Shown: positions 42,343 to 52,487, counted from the stretch's first letter. The stretch: DNA of 64,000 bases from DASPWV01 sp046726375 (GCA_046726375.1 JBKPAJ010000086.1:1-64000), one strand, 5' to 3'. Made by a program: numbers and translations. The notes: generated by a model not told the origin, from the letters alone.

Positions 42343-43505
42343 TCTCCCGCCGGCTGCCGGAGGACCTTTCGCCAAATGCGATGGCGCGCGCATTGGCCGC
42401 GCTCCGCGCCCGGGGCGTGGACGTGATCGACCTGACCGAATCCAATCCCACGCGCGCTGGATTCGAGTATCCGCCGCACCTGTTGGAACCGCTGGCGGAC
42501 ACGCGCGCGTTCGCCTACGATCCGCAGCCGCTCGGTCATTTCCCTGCACGCGAAGCTGTAGCGCGCGAGTTCGGACGACGCGGACTGCAGGTGTCGCCCG
42601 ATCGCATCGCGCTGACCGCGAGTACAAGCGAAGCGTACTCCTTCCTTTTCAAGCTGCTCTGCGATGCTGGCGATGCGGTGCTCGTGCCACGGCCGAGCTA
42701 TCCGCTGTTTGAACACCTGACTCGTTTTGAGGCGGTCGAGGCCGCGCCGTATCGCCTCGAATATCACGGCAGCTGGCGCGTGGACATCGACAGCGTTTGT
42801 GCCGCGATGACGGACCGTACACGAGCTCTACTGATCGTGTCGCCGAATAACCCGACGGGCGCGTTTTTGCATCACGACGACCTCGTGCAACTCTCCGCGC
42901 TTTGCGCGTCGCGTGGTGTAGCGTTGATCGGCGACGAGGTGTTCGCAGACTTTCCACTCGACCCGGCGCCGCGAGCGTGTTCCGTGTTGGCGCAACGGGA
43001 CGCATTGACCTGCAGCCTCGGGGGTTTATCGAAGGCAATCGGGTTGCCGCAGCTGAAGCTCGGCTGGATTGCTTTCGACGGCCCGGCGCCTGTGGTGAAC
43101 GACGTGTTGAGCGCATATGAAGTTGTCGCTGACGCCTATCTCCCTGTGTCAACGCCGGTGCAACTTGCCGCACCGCAATTGCTCGACACCGGCGGCAGCA
43201 TACGCACGCAGATCCAGCAGCGAATCGAGCGCAATCTGGCCGCGCTGCGCGAGCAAACAGCCAGTCATCCTGCGGCATGCGTGCTCACGTGCGAGGGTGG
43301 GTGGTCTGCGGTCGTGCAGGTTCCATCTTTTCGAAGTGAAGAGGCATTGGTGCTCGAGCTTGTGAAGGAGGCGCAGGTCTTGGTTCATCCCGGCTACTTT
43401 TTCGACTTCGAGCGGGAGTCGTTCGTGATCGTGAGCCTGCTAGTGGAACCGCTGACGTTTAGTCGTGGCATTGCGCGGCTGCTGTCGCGCGCCACGACCC
43501 ACTGA
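42339..43505 (+). CDS. Class I/II PLP-dependent aminotransferase
   Basis: A 388-residue fold-type I enzyme: VIDLTESNPTRAGFEYPPHL at the N-terminus, the PLP-phosphate region TASTSEAYSFLFKLL, VLVPRPSYPLFEHL, the Asn of SPNNPTGAFLHH, Asp of LIGDEVFADF, and the Schiff-base Lys in SLGGLSKAIGLPQLKLGW. It closely resembles alanine/aspartate-type transaminases of unknown specificity. Coupled by a 4-base overlap to the HEAT-cyclophilin gene and followed 4 bases later by malQ, so the three are probably one operon without an obvious shared pathway. Confidence 0.9.
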   Translation: MISRRLPEDLSPNAMARALAALRARGVDVIDLTESNPTRAGFEYPPHLLEPLADTRAFAYDPQPLGHFPAREAVAREFGRRGLQVSPDRIALTASTSEAYSFLFKLLCDAGDAVLVPRPSYPLFEHLTRFEAVEAAPYRLEYHGSWRVDIDSVCAAMTDRTRALLIVSPNNPTGAFLHHDDLVQLSALCASRGVALIGDEVFADFPLDPAPRACSVLAQRDALTCSLGGLSKAIGLPQLKLGWIAFDGPAPVVNDVLSAYEVVADAYLPVSTPVQLAAPQLLDTGGSIRTQIQQRIERNLAALREQTASHPAACVLTCEGGWSAVVQVPSFRSEEALVLELVKEAQVLVHPGYFFDFERESFVIVSLLVEPLTFSRGIARLLSRATTH

Positions 43506-43509
43506 TCCC

Positions 43510-45111
43510 GTGAACACTCGCCGGAGCGGGGTGCTCATCCCGCTGTTCTCGCTCGTGTCGCACCGCAGCTGGGGAGTTGGTGAGTTCCTCGACCTGCCGT
43601 CCTTTGCGCGTTGGGCGCAGAGCGCCGGGCAATCGTTCGTGCAAGTACTGCCGGTTCTCGAGATCCCCGATCAGGAGACCTCGCCGTACTCCGCCCTCAC
43701 GGCCATGGCGCTGGATCCGATTTACATCTCGATCGAGCAGATCGAGGACTTTCAGGCGCTCGGCGGCATCAGCCAGTTCACGACCGACGATCGCGACGCG
43801 CATCGTGCCCTCGTCGAGAGTGAGCGCGTGCAGCATCGCGCCGTGCGCGCGCTGAAAAGCCGCTGGCTGCGGCAGTGCTACGCTCGATTTGTTCGCGACG
43901 AGGCCGCGGCGCACTCGCCGCGCTTTGCGCAGTTCGAGGCGTTCGCGCGCCGCGAATCATGGTGGCTCGACGACTATGCGCTGTTTCGCGCTCTGCGCGG
44001 CAAGTACGAACAACGCGCGTGGTGGGAATGGCCGGCGCCGCTGGCAAGACGCGACGAGAAAGCGCTCGCGCGCGCGCGCGACGAGCTCGCCCTCGAGATC
44101 GGATATCGCGATTACGTCCAGTGGCTCGCCGCCGATCAGTGGGAGCGTGCGCGGCGTGAAGCCGCGCCCGTGCAAGTCTTCGGCGACGTGCCGTTCATGA
44201 TTTCCGCCGACAGCCCCGACGTGTGGACGCAGCAGAACGAGTTTCGGTTCGACGGCACCGTTGGCGTTCCTCCTGACGCGTTCAGCGAAACAGGACAGGA
44301 CTGGGGATTGCCGCCATGGCGCTGGGACGCCATGCGCGATACCGATTTCGACTGGATGCGCCGGCGCGCGCGACGAAGCGCCGCGCTTTTCGACGGCTTT
44401 CGGCTCGATCACCTGGTCGGTCTCTATAGAACGTTCATCCGGCCAACAAAAGCCGGGGTGCGACCGTTCTTCGCTCCTGAGGGTGAACCGACGCAGACTG
44501 AGTTGGGGGAGCGGCTCGTCCGAATCTATCAGGAAAGCGGTGCCGAAATCATCGCCGAAGACCTCGGCCTCGTGCCGGATTTCGTCCGCGCGTCGCTCCG
44601 CCGTCTCGGTGTGCCGGGTTTCAAGGTGTTGCGGTGGGAGCGCCATTGGTCACGCCCCGAGCGGCCGTTCATCGATCCGAAGGATTATGACGAGATCTCC
44701 GTCGCGACATCAAGCACGCACGATACCGAAACGATCCTCGGTTGGTGGGAAACGCTGCCTCAGCGCGATCGCGAGGGCATCCTCTCACTGCCAACGGTTG
44801 CCCGCTACCTCGCCGCCGCTGGTCACACCTCGAATCGGCCGGAGGAAACGCTCACGCCCGAGATTCTGGATGCGTTGATTCACGCCCTGCTCGCGTCGGG
44901 ATCGCGCTTTGTGATCTTTCCGCTCCAGGATCTGTTTGGATGGCCTGACCGCATCAACACTCCGGCGACCGTTGACGAGGCGAATTGGAGCTGGAGGCTG
45001 CCGTGGACGGTGGATTGCCTCGAGCAGCTCGACGTGCCGCGCACCCGCGCCGTGCTGTTGCGCGAGTGGACAAAGGAAACCGGCCGCGACGCTTCGGATT
45101 TAGCATTTTGA
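43510..45111 (+). CDS. malQ: 4-alpha-glucanotransferase (amylomaltase)
   Basis: A 533-residue GH77 enzyme that disproportionates maltodextrins. Family blocks: SGVLIPLFSLVSHRSWGVGE, SFVQVLPVLEIPDQETSPYS, VFGDVPFMISADSPDVW, the catalytic nucleophile Asp in FDGFRLDHLVGLYR, acid/base Glu in AEIIAEDLGLVPDFVRASL, and the stabiliser Asp in ATSSTHDTETILGWW. GTG 43510 is the first start at the family N-terminus and lies 4 bases after the aminotransferase stop. No other glycogen gene is nearby. Confidence 0.92.
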   Translation: MNTRRSGVLIPLFSLVSHRSWGVGEFLDLPSFARWAQSAGQSFVQVLPVLEIPDQETSPYSALTAMALDPIYISIEQIEDFQALGGISQFTTDDRDAHRALVESERVQHRAVRALKSRWLRQCYARFVRDEAAAHSPRFAQFEAFARRESWWLDDYALFRALRGKYEQRAWWEWPAPLARRDEKALARARDELALEIGYRDYVQWLAADQWERARREAAPVQVFGDVPFMISADSPDVWTQQNEFRFDGTVGVPPDAFSETGQDWGLPPWRWDAMRDTDFDWMRRRARRSAALFDGFRLDHLVGLYRTFIRPTKAGVRPFFAPEGEPTQTELGERLVRIYQESGAEIIAEDLGLVPDFVRASLRRLGVPGFKVLRWERHWSRPERPFIDPKDYDEISVATSSTHDTETILGWWETLPQRDREGILSLPTVARYLAAAGHTSNRPEETLTPEILDALIHALLASGSRFVIFPLQDLFGWPDRINTPATVDEANWSWRLPWTVDCLEQLDVPRTRAVLLREWTKETGRDASDLAF

Positions 45112-45121
45112 CTTTCGTATT

Positions 45122-45147
45122 CAGGTTGAGGATATGGTTGCAACCTG
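45122..45147. terminator. Hairpin between convergent genes
   Basis: CAGGTTG (45122-45128) and CAACCTG (45141-45147) form a 7-bp stem with a 12-base loop, filling the 36-base gap between malQ and the convergent histidine kinase gene. There is no long T-run, so termination strength is uncertain. Confidence 0.5.
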
Positions 45148-47334
45148 CTAGGCGTTCTTCTTGACCGGTTCCTCCACTTCAACCGATTTCCCCGCCAGGC
45201 TGGCCACGATCATCGCGAGTTCCGCGGGTTGCACGGGTTTCGGGACGTGCATGTTGAAACCCGCCGCAAGTACCTTCATGCGATCGGCGGCGCTGGCGTA
45301 AGCGGTCAGCGCCGCGGCTGGAATCCGTCCACCGCTGCCCGCCGGCAGCGCGCGAATCCGGCGGATGAACATATAGCCATCCTCTTGCGGCATTTCGATG
45401 TCAGTGACAACGACGTGCGGGGAGCGTTTGGTCAGGAGGCTGAGGCCTTCCTGCGCCGACGCGCCGAGCGCCACTTCGGCGCCATAGCGCTCGAGAATGG
45501 TCCCGATCAGCTCCCGCGCGTCGGGATCGTCGTCCACGACCAGCACGCGAATGCCGGTGAGCGATGGCCCCTCGCCGAGCCAGACCGGCCGGTCGCCCGA
45601 CGCGGCAAGCTCGAGATCGGGACTGGTTGCGGCCGGCACTCGCTTGGCGGCGCGGCGCGGCAGCTTGATCGAAAAGATCGCTCCCGTCCGTCCGGACTGC
45701 GACACGTTGGACGCCGAGATCGATCCACCATGCATCTCGACGAGGTTCCGGACGATGGCGAGTCCAAGTCCGAGCCCTTTGTGCGTGCGTGTGGACGAGG
45801 AATCCGCTTGACGGAATCGCTCGAACACGTAGGGCAGAAAGTCCGCGGAGATGCCGGGGCCGTTATCCTCCACGATCATCTCGCACTCGGTTTCGGTTTG
45901 ACGAACCCGCACCTGGACCAGCCCACCTTGCGGCGTGAACTTGATCGCGTTGCTGAGCAGGTTCCAGGTGACTTGTTGCAACCGATCGGCATCTCCCCAA
46001 ATCGGCATGATGTTCAGATCGTGCACCAACTGCAATCGGATGTTCTTGGCATCAGCCGACGGTTGCACCGTTTCAGCGGCGGTTCGGATAATGCCGCCGA
46101 GATCCACGCTCCGTAAGTCGAGCCGGAGCTTGCCCGCCATGATCCGCTGCACCTCCAGGATGTCGGAGATCAGCTGTTCCTGGCTTTGGGCGTTGCGGAC
46201 GATGGTTTCCACCGCTGCGCGCCGGCGCTCGTCGGGCAACGACGGATCGCGCAGCATGTGCGCCCAGCCCACGATCGCGTGGAGCGGCGTGCGCAGTTCG
46301 TGTGACAACGTGGCGAGGAACTCGTCTTTGATCCGGCTGGCTTCCTCTGCGGACGCGCGCGCTTTGCGGGCATCCTCCGCCTCTCGCGCCTGGGCTTCGA
46401 AGAGTCGCGCGTTTTCAATCGCCAGTGCAACGCGGTTCGCAACCGCCTCGGCCGCGTGTAAATCCGCGTCCGAGTACGCGGGATTGTCTGAACGGAAGAG
46501 TGTCAAAGCGCCGAGAAGTTCTTTCCCCAGCTGAATCGGAACCGCCACTGCGTGCCGCGCTTCGAAGCGGTCATACAGCGCTTGCAGATGCGGCGGGACG
46601 GCGCGACGCAGGTCGACGCGTCGCGGGTTGTCGAGAACCACCGTTCGGCGTTTCTCCATCAGTTTCGTGTAGTACTCGTTCCGCGCGGTTTCTTCCGAAT
46701 CGAGCAGCACGGCCTCGAGCATCGGCATTGCGGCCGAGTCACGATGGTGATAGGCCACCACCTGAAGCTTGCCGTCACGAAGCACACGAATAATGCACGC
46801 ATCGCGAATGGTTTCGGCGACGCGGCGGGCGGTGTTCTTGACGACATCGTCGAAGGTCGGCGTCGCGCGGCCCGTGTCGCTGATGTCAGCGAGCAGCGCC
46901 AGTCGGGAAGCCTCGCGTTGGAGGTTGGCGCGCTCCTGTTCGAGCGCTTCGTTCCGTTCCGTGGCCAGGCGCGTGCGTGTCTCGGCGGTGCGCAGTGCCT
47001 GTTCAAGCCGCGCCGTGAGCGCGGCGACCGCGGTGCTTGTGGCGACGAATGCGACCAGCGGTATTGTGTCGGTCGCGTTGAAGAGAAACGCGTACGGCGG
47101 CGACGTGAAGAACCAGCCGACGGCAAGCGCTGAGAGAAACGTCGCAAAGAGCGCGGCTGCAAAATTGCCCGTGAGGCCGACGCCGGTTACCGCTGCGAAG
47201 TAAAAAACGTACGGAACCGCAGTGGGTCCGACGAGCGGCGTGAGTAAGTAGCGCACACCCGTCGCAAGCGCAACGGCGAGCGTGGCCACGCCAAACGCAA
47301 AAAGCTTGGAACTGCTGCTGACACGAACTGCCAC
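45148..47334 (-). CDS. Hybrid histidine kinase with DUF4118, GAF and REC domains
   Basis: A 728-residue protein. Residues about 10-105 are the DUF4118 membrane sensor (VATLAVALATGVRYLLTPL), then a short coil, a GAF domain with LQALYDRFEARHAVAVPIQL and GKELLGALTLF, HisKA (FLATLSHELRTPLHAIVGW, His345), HATPase_c (NLLSNAIKFTPQGGLVQV, DNGPGISADFLPYVFERF, GLGLAIVRNLVEMHGG) and a C-terminal REC domain with Asp645 in VVVTDIEMPQEDG. It begins at GTG, 7 bases after GATAAT. The signal is unknown; KdpD-like DUF4118 regions often sense potassium or small molecules. Confidence 0.9.
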   Translation of the reverse strand: MAVRVSSSSKLFAFGVATLAVALATGVRYLLTPLVGPTAVPYVFYFAAVTGVGLTGNFAAALFATFLSALAVGWFFTSPPYAFLFNATDTIPLVAFVATSTAVAALTARLEQALRTAETRTRLATERNEALEQERANLQREASRLALLADISDTGRATPTFDDVVKNTARRVAETIRDACIIRVLRDGKLQVVAYHHRDSAAMPMLEAVLLDSEETARNEYYTKLMEKRRTVVLDNPRRVDLRRAVPPHLQALYDRFEARHAVAVPIQLGKELLGALTLFRSDNPAYSDADLHAAEAVANRVALAIENARLFEAQAREAEDARKARASAEEASRIKDEFLATLSHELRTPLHAIVGWAHMLRDPSLPDERRRAAVETIVRNAQSQEQLISDILEVQRIMAGKLRLDLRSVDLGGIIRTAAETVQPSADAKNIRLQLVHDLNIMPIWGDADRLQQVTWNLLSNAIKFTPQGGLVQVRVRQTETECEMIVEDNGPGISADFLPYVFERFRQADSSSTRTHKGLGLGLAIVRNLVEMHGGSISASNVSQSGRTGAIFSIKLPRRAAKRVPAATSPDLELAASGDRPVWLGEGPSLTGIRVLVVDDDPDARELIGTILERYGAEVALGASAQEGLSLLTKRSPHVVVTDIEMPQEDGYMFIRRIRALPAGSGGRIPAAALTAYASAADRMKVLAAGFNMHVPKPVQPAELAMIVASLAGKSVEVEEPVKKNA

Positions 47335-47388
47335 GTCGGCGATTATCGCAAACCGATGACGCGGCGTCGTCTCGTTCTTACTCCAGCT

Positions 47389-48318
47389 CTACCGTGATCG
47401 ATGAAGATCGGCCTCCGCCGCGATGTAACCGAACGCAGACCACTGGGGACCGGCCACAACTTTCTCGAAGATCTCGCGTGCCTTGGCGCGATCGCCGTTC
47501 ACGTAATACCAGTTGCCCACACCGTAACCCTGCGTCGCGACGGTCAGGGCATCGCTGTTTGCTGTATCGAGCAGCGCCTCAGGCTTTTCAAGGCCTTTGT
47601 ACATAAGCAGGCGACGATGGTAGGAGGCGTTCTCGAGGATCTCCATTTTCAGCGTGATGCGCTCGAGCACTTTCGCAGCGTCAGCTTTGCGGCCAAGCCG
47701 CATCAGCGTCATCCACAACCAATCGCTCGTGGCGGCAATCGCATCGTCGTTGGTGGACACCGTCATGCACTCCTGCCATGCGGCGAGCGCCTTGTCGTAA
47801 TCCCCTTTCAAATAGTGGGCGAGCGCGAAGTGGTACCAGATGTTGAATTGCAGCGTGCTACGCGGTTTGCCTGACGGATTCGGCGCGCCATCCGGCTCGA
47901 TCTCGTCCGCCTGACCCTTGATGAGCGACACGGCTTTCTCGAAATCGGCAATCGCGCGATCGAACTGCCGCACTGTGACGTAGCGATGGCCCCGATGCCG
48001 ATACATCCGCGGGTCGTTGGGATGCAAGGCAATGCCTTTGGAGAACGTGGCGATCGCATCCTGGTACCGCCAGAGGTAGCCAAGCCGGCGTCCGGTCCAG
48101 ATGATGGCATCGGCACTCGTCGGATTCGAGGCCAGATCGCTCTCCGCCTGTGCGAGATCGCCTTCGAGCTTTTGCCGGTTGGCGAGCTCGATGGGATAGA
48201 GCGGTTTGCCGGCAAGAGATGTCGCTTCCGCCTTTGACTGGCTCTGAGCGAGCGCCCGCGAGTCGAAGGGGTGCTCAAGGGACAACGCCAGCAGCAGCGC
48301 GGCAACACAACTAACCAT
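47389..48318 (-). CDS. Exported TPR protein
   Basis: A 309-residue protein with a signal peptide (CVAALLLALSLEHPFDSRAL) and at least four TPR-like helical pairs (WRYQDAIATFSKGIALHPND, RQFDRAIADFEKAVSLIKG, YLKGDYDKALAAWQECMTVS, YYVNGDRAKAREIFEKVVAG). It probably acts as a periplasmic scaffold. It overlaps the 3' end of rmuC by 8 bases, so the two are cotranscribed. Partner unknown. Confidence 0.8.
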   Translation of the reverse strand: MVSCVAALLLALSLEHPFDSRALAQSQSKAEATSLAGKPLYPIELANRQKLEGDLAQAESDLASNPTSADAIIWTGRRLGYLWRYQDAIATFSKGIALHPNDPRMYRHRGHRYVTVRQFDRAIADFEKAVSLIKGQADEIEPDGAPNPSGKPRSTLQFNIWYHFALAHYLKGDYDKALAAWQECMTVSTNDDAIAATSDWLWMTLMRLGRKADAAKVLERITLKMEILENASYHRRLLMYKGLEKPEALLDTANSDALTVATQGYGVGNWYYVNGDRAKAREIFEKVVAGPQWSAFGYIAAEADLHRSR

Positions 48319-49621
48319 TCTTTTTCACCTCGACTGTCTCGCCATCGATGACGTCTTCGGGAAGGGCGAGGAGATTGGCGCTCTGAAGGATGCGCGGGAT
48401 CGTGTCGATCGCCTGAAGCGGTTCGATTTCGCTTTCCGCTGTCGCGCCAAGCTCCTTGAACTTGCGCGCGGTCACGAGCACGCGGGTCTCGTAGGAGCCC
48501 ACCGTTTCGTTAAAGGCACGGACCGTGCTGTCCAGCCGCGTGCGGAGCATGTCCATGTACTCGGTCATCTTCGCGACGCGAGCGTAGAGTTCCTTGCCGA
48601 GCGCCTGGATTTCCTCTGCGTTGCGCGCGAGCCGCTCCTGACGCCAACCCTGCGCGACCACCTGCAGCAGCGCAATCAACGTCAAAGGGCTCGCCGGAAA
48701 CACGCGCGCCCGAACGCCAAAGTCGATCAGTTGCTGATCGTGTTGCAGTGCCGACTGGAAAAACGCCTCGCCAGGCAGGAACATCACGGCAAACTCGGGC
48801 GACGGCTGGCATTGCTCCCAGTAGTTTTTCGCGCCAAGCTTGGCCATGTGTTCGCGAACCTGGCGCGCATGGTCAGCCATCCGCTGCGCGCGGACCGCCT
48901 CCTCCGGCGCGTCCTGCGCATCGAGATACGCTTCGAGGGGAACCTTCGCGTCCACGACGATCGTACGACCGCCCGGCAGCTTCACGATGAGATCGGGCCG
49001 TTGCCGACCGGCATCGCCGAGCAGCGACGGCTGCTCGTCGAAGTCGCAGTAATCGAGCATGCCCGCGAGCTCGACGACGCGGCGGAGCTGCATTTCACCC
49101 CAACGGCCGCGCACTGACGGGGTGCGCAATGCCCGCACCAGATTCTGGGTTTCGGCACGCATCCGTTCCTGCTGCTGGTGGATGTCGCGCAGCAGGCTGG
49201 AGATCGCAGCGCCGCTCTGCAGCCGCCCTTTTTCGCTCTCGCCGAGTTTCTGATCAACCTGGGTCAAGGTGTCCCGAATCGGCTTGATCAGCTCGTCAAA
49301 CGCCTGCTGACGCCTGCCGATCTCGTGCAAGGCATCCTTTTGCACGTTTCCGAGCTTTTGGTCGGCGAGCTTGAGGAACTCCTCGGTGCTGTTGCGAAGG
49401 GCGGCGTTGGCGAGCGCCTCGAACGACTCGCGCAATTGGAGTTCTGCTTTTTCGAGCAGCGCCACTTTCTCGGGGACGACCTGTTGCTGATGCGTCAGCT
49501 CGGTGCGCAGCCGCGCGTTGTCCTCACGAACCGTCAGCGACGCCGACTGCGCCCACGCCCAGCCGGCGATCGCTCCTACAACGAACGTGACAACGGCAAT
49601 TGTGACAAGCGTGACGTCCAA
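48311..49621 (-). CDS. rmuC: DNA recombination protein RmuC
   Basis: A 436-residue RmuC: an N-terminal membrane helix (VTIAVVTFVVGAIAGWAWAQ), a long coiled coil (about 30-145), then the nuclease-fold core with SVRGRWGEMQLRRVVELAGM, GRQRPDLIVKLPGGRTIVVD and AKVPLEAYLDAQDA, which hold the PD-(D/E)xK residues, and FAVMFLPGEAFFQSALQ. RmuC limits inversions and short-repeat rearrangements in E. coli. A broken gene and an inversion lie just upstream, which is coincidental as far as sequence shows. Confidence 0.92.
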   Translation of the reverse strand: MDVTLVTIAVVTFVVGAIAGWAWAQSASLTVREDNARLRTELTHQQQVVPEKVALLEKAELQLRESFEALANAALRNSTEEFLKLADQKLGNVQKDALHEIGRRQQAFDELIKPIRDTLTQVDQKLGESEKGRLQSGAAISSLLRDIHQQQERMRAETQNLVRALRTPSVRGRWGEMQLRRVVELAGMLDYCDFDEQPSLLGDAGRQRPDLIVKLPGGRTIVVDAKVPLEAYLDAQDAPEEAVRAQRMADHARQVREHMAKLGAKNYWEQCQPSPEFAVMFLPGEAFFQSALQHDQQLIDFGVRARVFPASPLTLIALLQVVAQGWRQERLARNAEEIQALGKELYARVAKMTEYMDMLRTRLDSTVRAFNETVGSYETRVLVTARKFKELGATAESEIEPLQAIDTIPRILQSANLLALPEDVIDGETVEVKKNG

Positions 49622-50419
49622 TTACTGTCCTTGACTCGTCGTCGGGCGCGCCGGCGGCGTTGGCTTCGGCAGCGGCTCGCGCGAAAGCATCTGCTCACGA
49701 TTGGCGATCTGATAGAGGAAGAAAGCCGTGATCACCGCGTTCTTCATCATGTCTTCGGCGACGATTTGATCGTAGACATCGAGACTCGAGTGATGCGCGC
49801 GACTCGAATACTGCACCGGGTCCCGAATGAACTGACGCCGCGGCCAACCTGCTGCCGGGACATGTCGTCGAGATCCTTCTCTTCGTAGCGACGTGCGGGA
49901 GCGGCGAAGATCGGCGCCACCTCTTTCACGGCCTGGAGCAACACGATCTTGCCCTTCAACTTCCCCTTGAATTTCTCGAGGTCCGCGTCGGTTGGGAGCA
50001 CCGCCAGCGTTGCATCTGCGGTCGTTACGCCATTTGTCCCGGGACTCCACGCCTTCGCGTAGGCGATCACGGGCCAGGGTGTGGGCTTGACGACCTGCAT
50101 GACGGTGCGCTCATTGGTCCAGCCGCGGCCAAACGTCGCGACGGCTCGTGCTTGACGCTGACCAGCCCCCACTCCGTGAGCTTCTTCGTCGTCCAATCGG
50201 CGGCGGCACGCATCTGCGGTGAGTCGTGAGTCGCGGCCGATACATATCAGTGAGCCACCACGTCATGTCCATCACCTGCGATCGCTCGAGCCCCTTGGCC
50301 TTGATCTTGTAGAGTGCGTCGTAATCAACGATTCGCCGGATTGCACCGATAAGTCAAGCGCCGGCGGCGAACGCCACTGCGCAGACCACGGGCAGAACTT
50401 CCGTTTTTCGTCTCGCCAC
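49622..50419 (-). pseudogene. M28 aminopeptidase gene with stops, frameshifts and internal deletion
   Basis: GTG 50419 starts MARRKTEVLPVVCAVAFAAG, a signal peptide, then a TGA. The same frame continues VDYDALYKIKAKGLERSQVM and MTWWLTDMYRPRLT. After shifts it reads AAADWTTKKLTEWGLVSVKH, FGRGWTNERTVMQVVKPTPW and GKLKGKIVLLQAVKEVAPIF, the PA-domain half of an M28 peptidase. It then jumps to HHSSLDVYDQIVAEDMMKNA and a PLPKP tail. The zinc-binding catalytic core between these parts is missing. Confidence 0.75.
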
Positions 50420-50673
50420 CCCACACCCCCTCGACTTCCGCGTAACAAATTCCGTCGTCTCTGAGCTCAGATCCGTTGGGGAGTGTAATAGACAAGCGGT
50501 CCGTGCAGCCAGAAGGTGTGCACAAATCAGGCTCGTCGGCCGATAACGACTGTGCCGGAGTGCCGGGACCGCCCGGCCCGACCCACTTATCGTAACCGGA
50601 ACAACAATCAACACTTACGTCGCGCGCGAGCTGACGTCAGCTTGCCACGCGGGATGGATGCGCGCGAAATACT

Positions 50674-50894
50674 GTGATGGAACGTGGGATTCCGATTGAC
50701 ATCAGCGCAGTACTAAGTCTCTTACGTCAGCTCATTCCTTCTGTCGCCGTCTTTGTGCGCCATCAGAAAGAAGTGGGAATCGGCATCATCGGACCGGAGC
50801 GGCTGATTCTCACGCCGAAAGGGCAGCTCGTGCTCACCGAGTTCACGCTTGGGGAGAGCCTCGACAAGCTGTCGCTGCCGCGTGAGCAGGTGTG
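50674..50894 (+). pseudogene. PEGA-protein gene, N-terminal piece (left of inversion)
   Basis: The frame reads ISAVLSLLRQLIPSVAVFVR and IGPERLILTPKGQLVLTEFT, a degenerate kinase-like N-lobe found at the start of Acidobacteriota PEGA-domain proteins, up to LSLPREQV at 50892. It then meets TGA. Bases up to 50894 join in frame to the inverted segment: the split codon TG|G gives Trp and then KAFRVPI. GTG 50674 and ATG 50677 are possible starts. Confidence 0.6.
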
Positions 50895-52487
50895 AATCGG
50901 GATGACCCGCGCTCCGACTTGCCGACTTGCACCTTCAGTGAATACGTCCCTGGCGACAGACGAACCGTGACGGGCGTCATGTCGAGATCCCTGTTGTCCA
51001 ACGAGACGGTGCCTTAGCGGGCCGCGACGTCACAATCAACTCGCCTTGGGTTGTGAGCGACTCGGCAGAACCGCGAGTCCAGAGCGAGATAATCGCTCCC
51101 CCTTCGAGGACCGCCAAAAGTGCCAGGGCGCCGAGCGCTTTCGTGATCCAAGCCGGAGACGCTGCATCGGCGCGAACGTTCACCGTGCTCACCGCTGGCT
51201 CTTCCGGTATCACTCCCGGCTGCACCGCCGCGCGGACGCGCGAGGACGGACGCGGCGTCGGTGCTTCCGCTAGAGCCACAATCTCCGGCTCTGTGTCCGG
51301 CTGCATCATCGGCGCATCGATCGAGGTTTGATACACCGAGGTTTCATATGCCGACCCGTACACACTCGGCGGCTCAGAGGCGGCGGGAGCCATCGGCGCG
51401 ATCGGCGGCGGCACGGGCGGCACGCCGTGGTCGTACGCGGACGGCGGCTGAGGCGCCCATGATTGCTCGCGAGCCGCTTTCGCATGCCAGGCTTCTTCTT
51501 CTCGCGCTTCGTCCTCGAGCTCGCGCCCTCGTTCCCGCTCGCGTTCGCGTTCCCGTTCCTTCGCGCGCTCCCGTGCTCCTGCTCTTCGCGTTCGTCGCGT
51601 TCCCGGCGCTCCCGTTCGGCGTGTTCGCGCTCCTTGCGCTCCCGCTCCCTGCGTTCCGCCTCTTCGCGTTCCCGCTCCTCCCGTTCGCGGTGTTCGCGTT
51701 CGGCACGCGCCCGCTCTTTCTGTTCGCGTTCCTTCCGTTCCTGCTCCTCGCGCTCTTGCCGCGCCTTTTCTTCCCGTTCTCTGCGTTCGCGCTCCTCCCG
51801 CTCCTTGCGTTCTCGTTCCTCGCGCTCTTTGCGTGCACGTTCTTCGCGTTCGCGCCGCTCCCGCTCCCCGCGCTCCTTTCGTTCGCGCGCTTCCCGTTCT
51901 TTGCGCTCGCGAGCCTCGCGCTCCTCCCGTTCTTTCCGTTCGCGCGCCGCGCGTTCCTTTCGCTCCCGCTCTTCTCTTTCCCGACGTTCGCGCTCTTCGC
52001 GCTCTCGCGCTTTGCGTTCCTTCTCCTGACGCTCTCGCTCCTGCCGTTCGTTCTCCTCGCGCTCGCGTTCGGCGCGCGCGCGATCCTCGAGCATCTTCTG
52101 CAGATCGGCCGGCGGACCGGCGATGGATTGAAGCTTGGCGACAAACGCCTCAAGCAGCGCCGGTGTGGTGACGTAGCCGCGCTCGGTGGCCAGCATCTCC
52201 TCGAACGCAACCTGCGCCTCTTGCGGCGCGGAAAACGCGATGCGCTCGTCGAGCTGCAGCGCACGCCCCAACCACGCCATCAAGCCGTCGGATAGCGGTC
52301 GCGTCTGACCGCCGCTCGACTCGTTTGCCAGCTGCAGTAGATCACCGAGCGCGTTGGGGAACTCCTCTTCTCTCAGACCCTGCCGAGCAGCAGCGACAGG
52401 ACCACAATGCCGATGCCGAGCACATCCGAACGCGGCGATGTCCGCTTGCCGCCGCTAATAGCCGTGATCGGCACTCGAAACGCCTTC
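50895..52487 (-). pseudogene. PEGA-protein gene, inverted central segment
   Basis: Read on the minus strand from 52487: KAFRVPITAISGGKRTSPRS, VLGIGIVVLSLLLGR, a frameshift, LREEEFPNALGDLLQLANES, and LSDGLMAWLGRALQLDERIA (pseudokinase C-lobe), then about 170 residues of Arg/Glu repeats (a likely single alpha-helix), a Pro-rich linker, a membrane helix (ALGALALLAVLEGGAIISLW) and the PEGA domain TVSLDNRDLDMTPVTVRLSP ending RVIPI at 50895. At least three frameshifts (near 52381, 51560-51580, and 51017) are visible besides the inversion. The family is thought to be membrane-bound and kinase-related; its role is unknown. Confidence 0.6.

Noticed and set aside
51261..52295. 344-residue Leu/Phe/Ala-rich open frame on the plus strand, looking like a membrane protein
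   Set aside because: It is the complement of the Arg/Glu repeat tract, and its hydrophobicity is a by-product of that composition.
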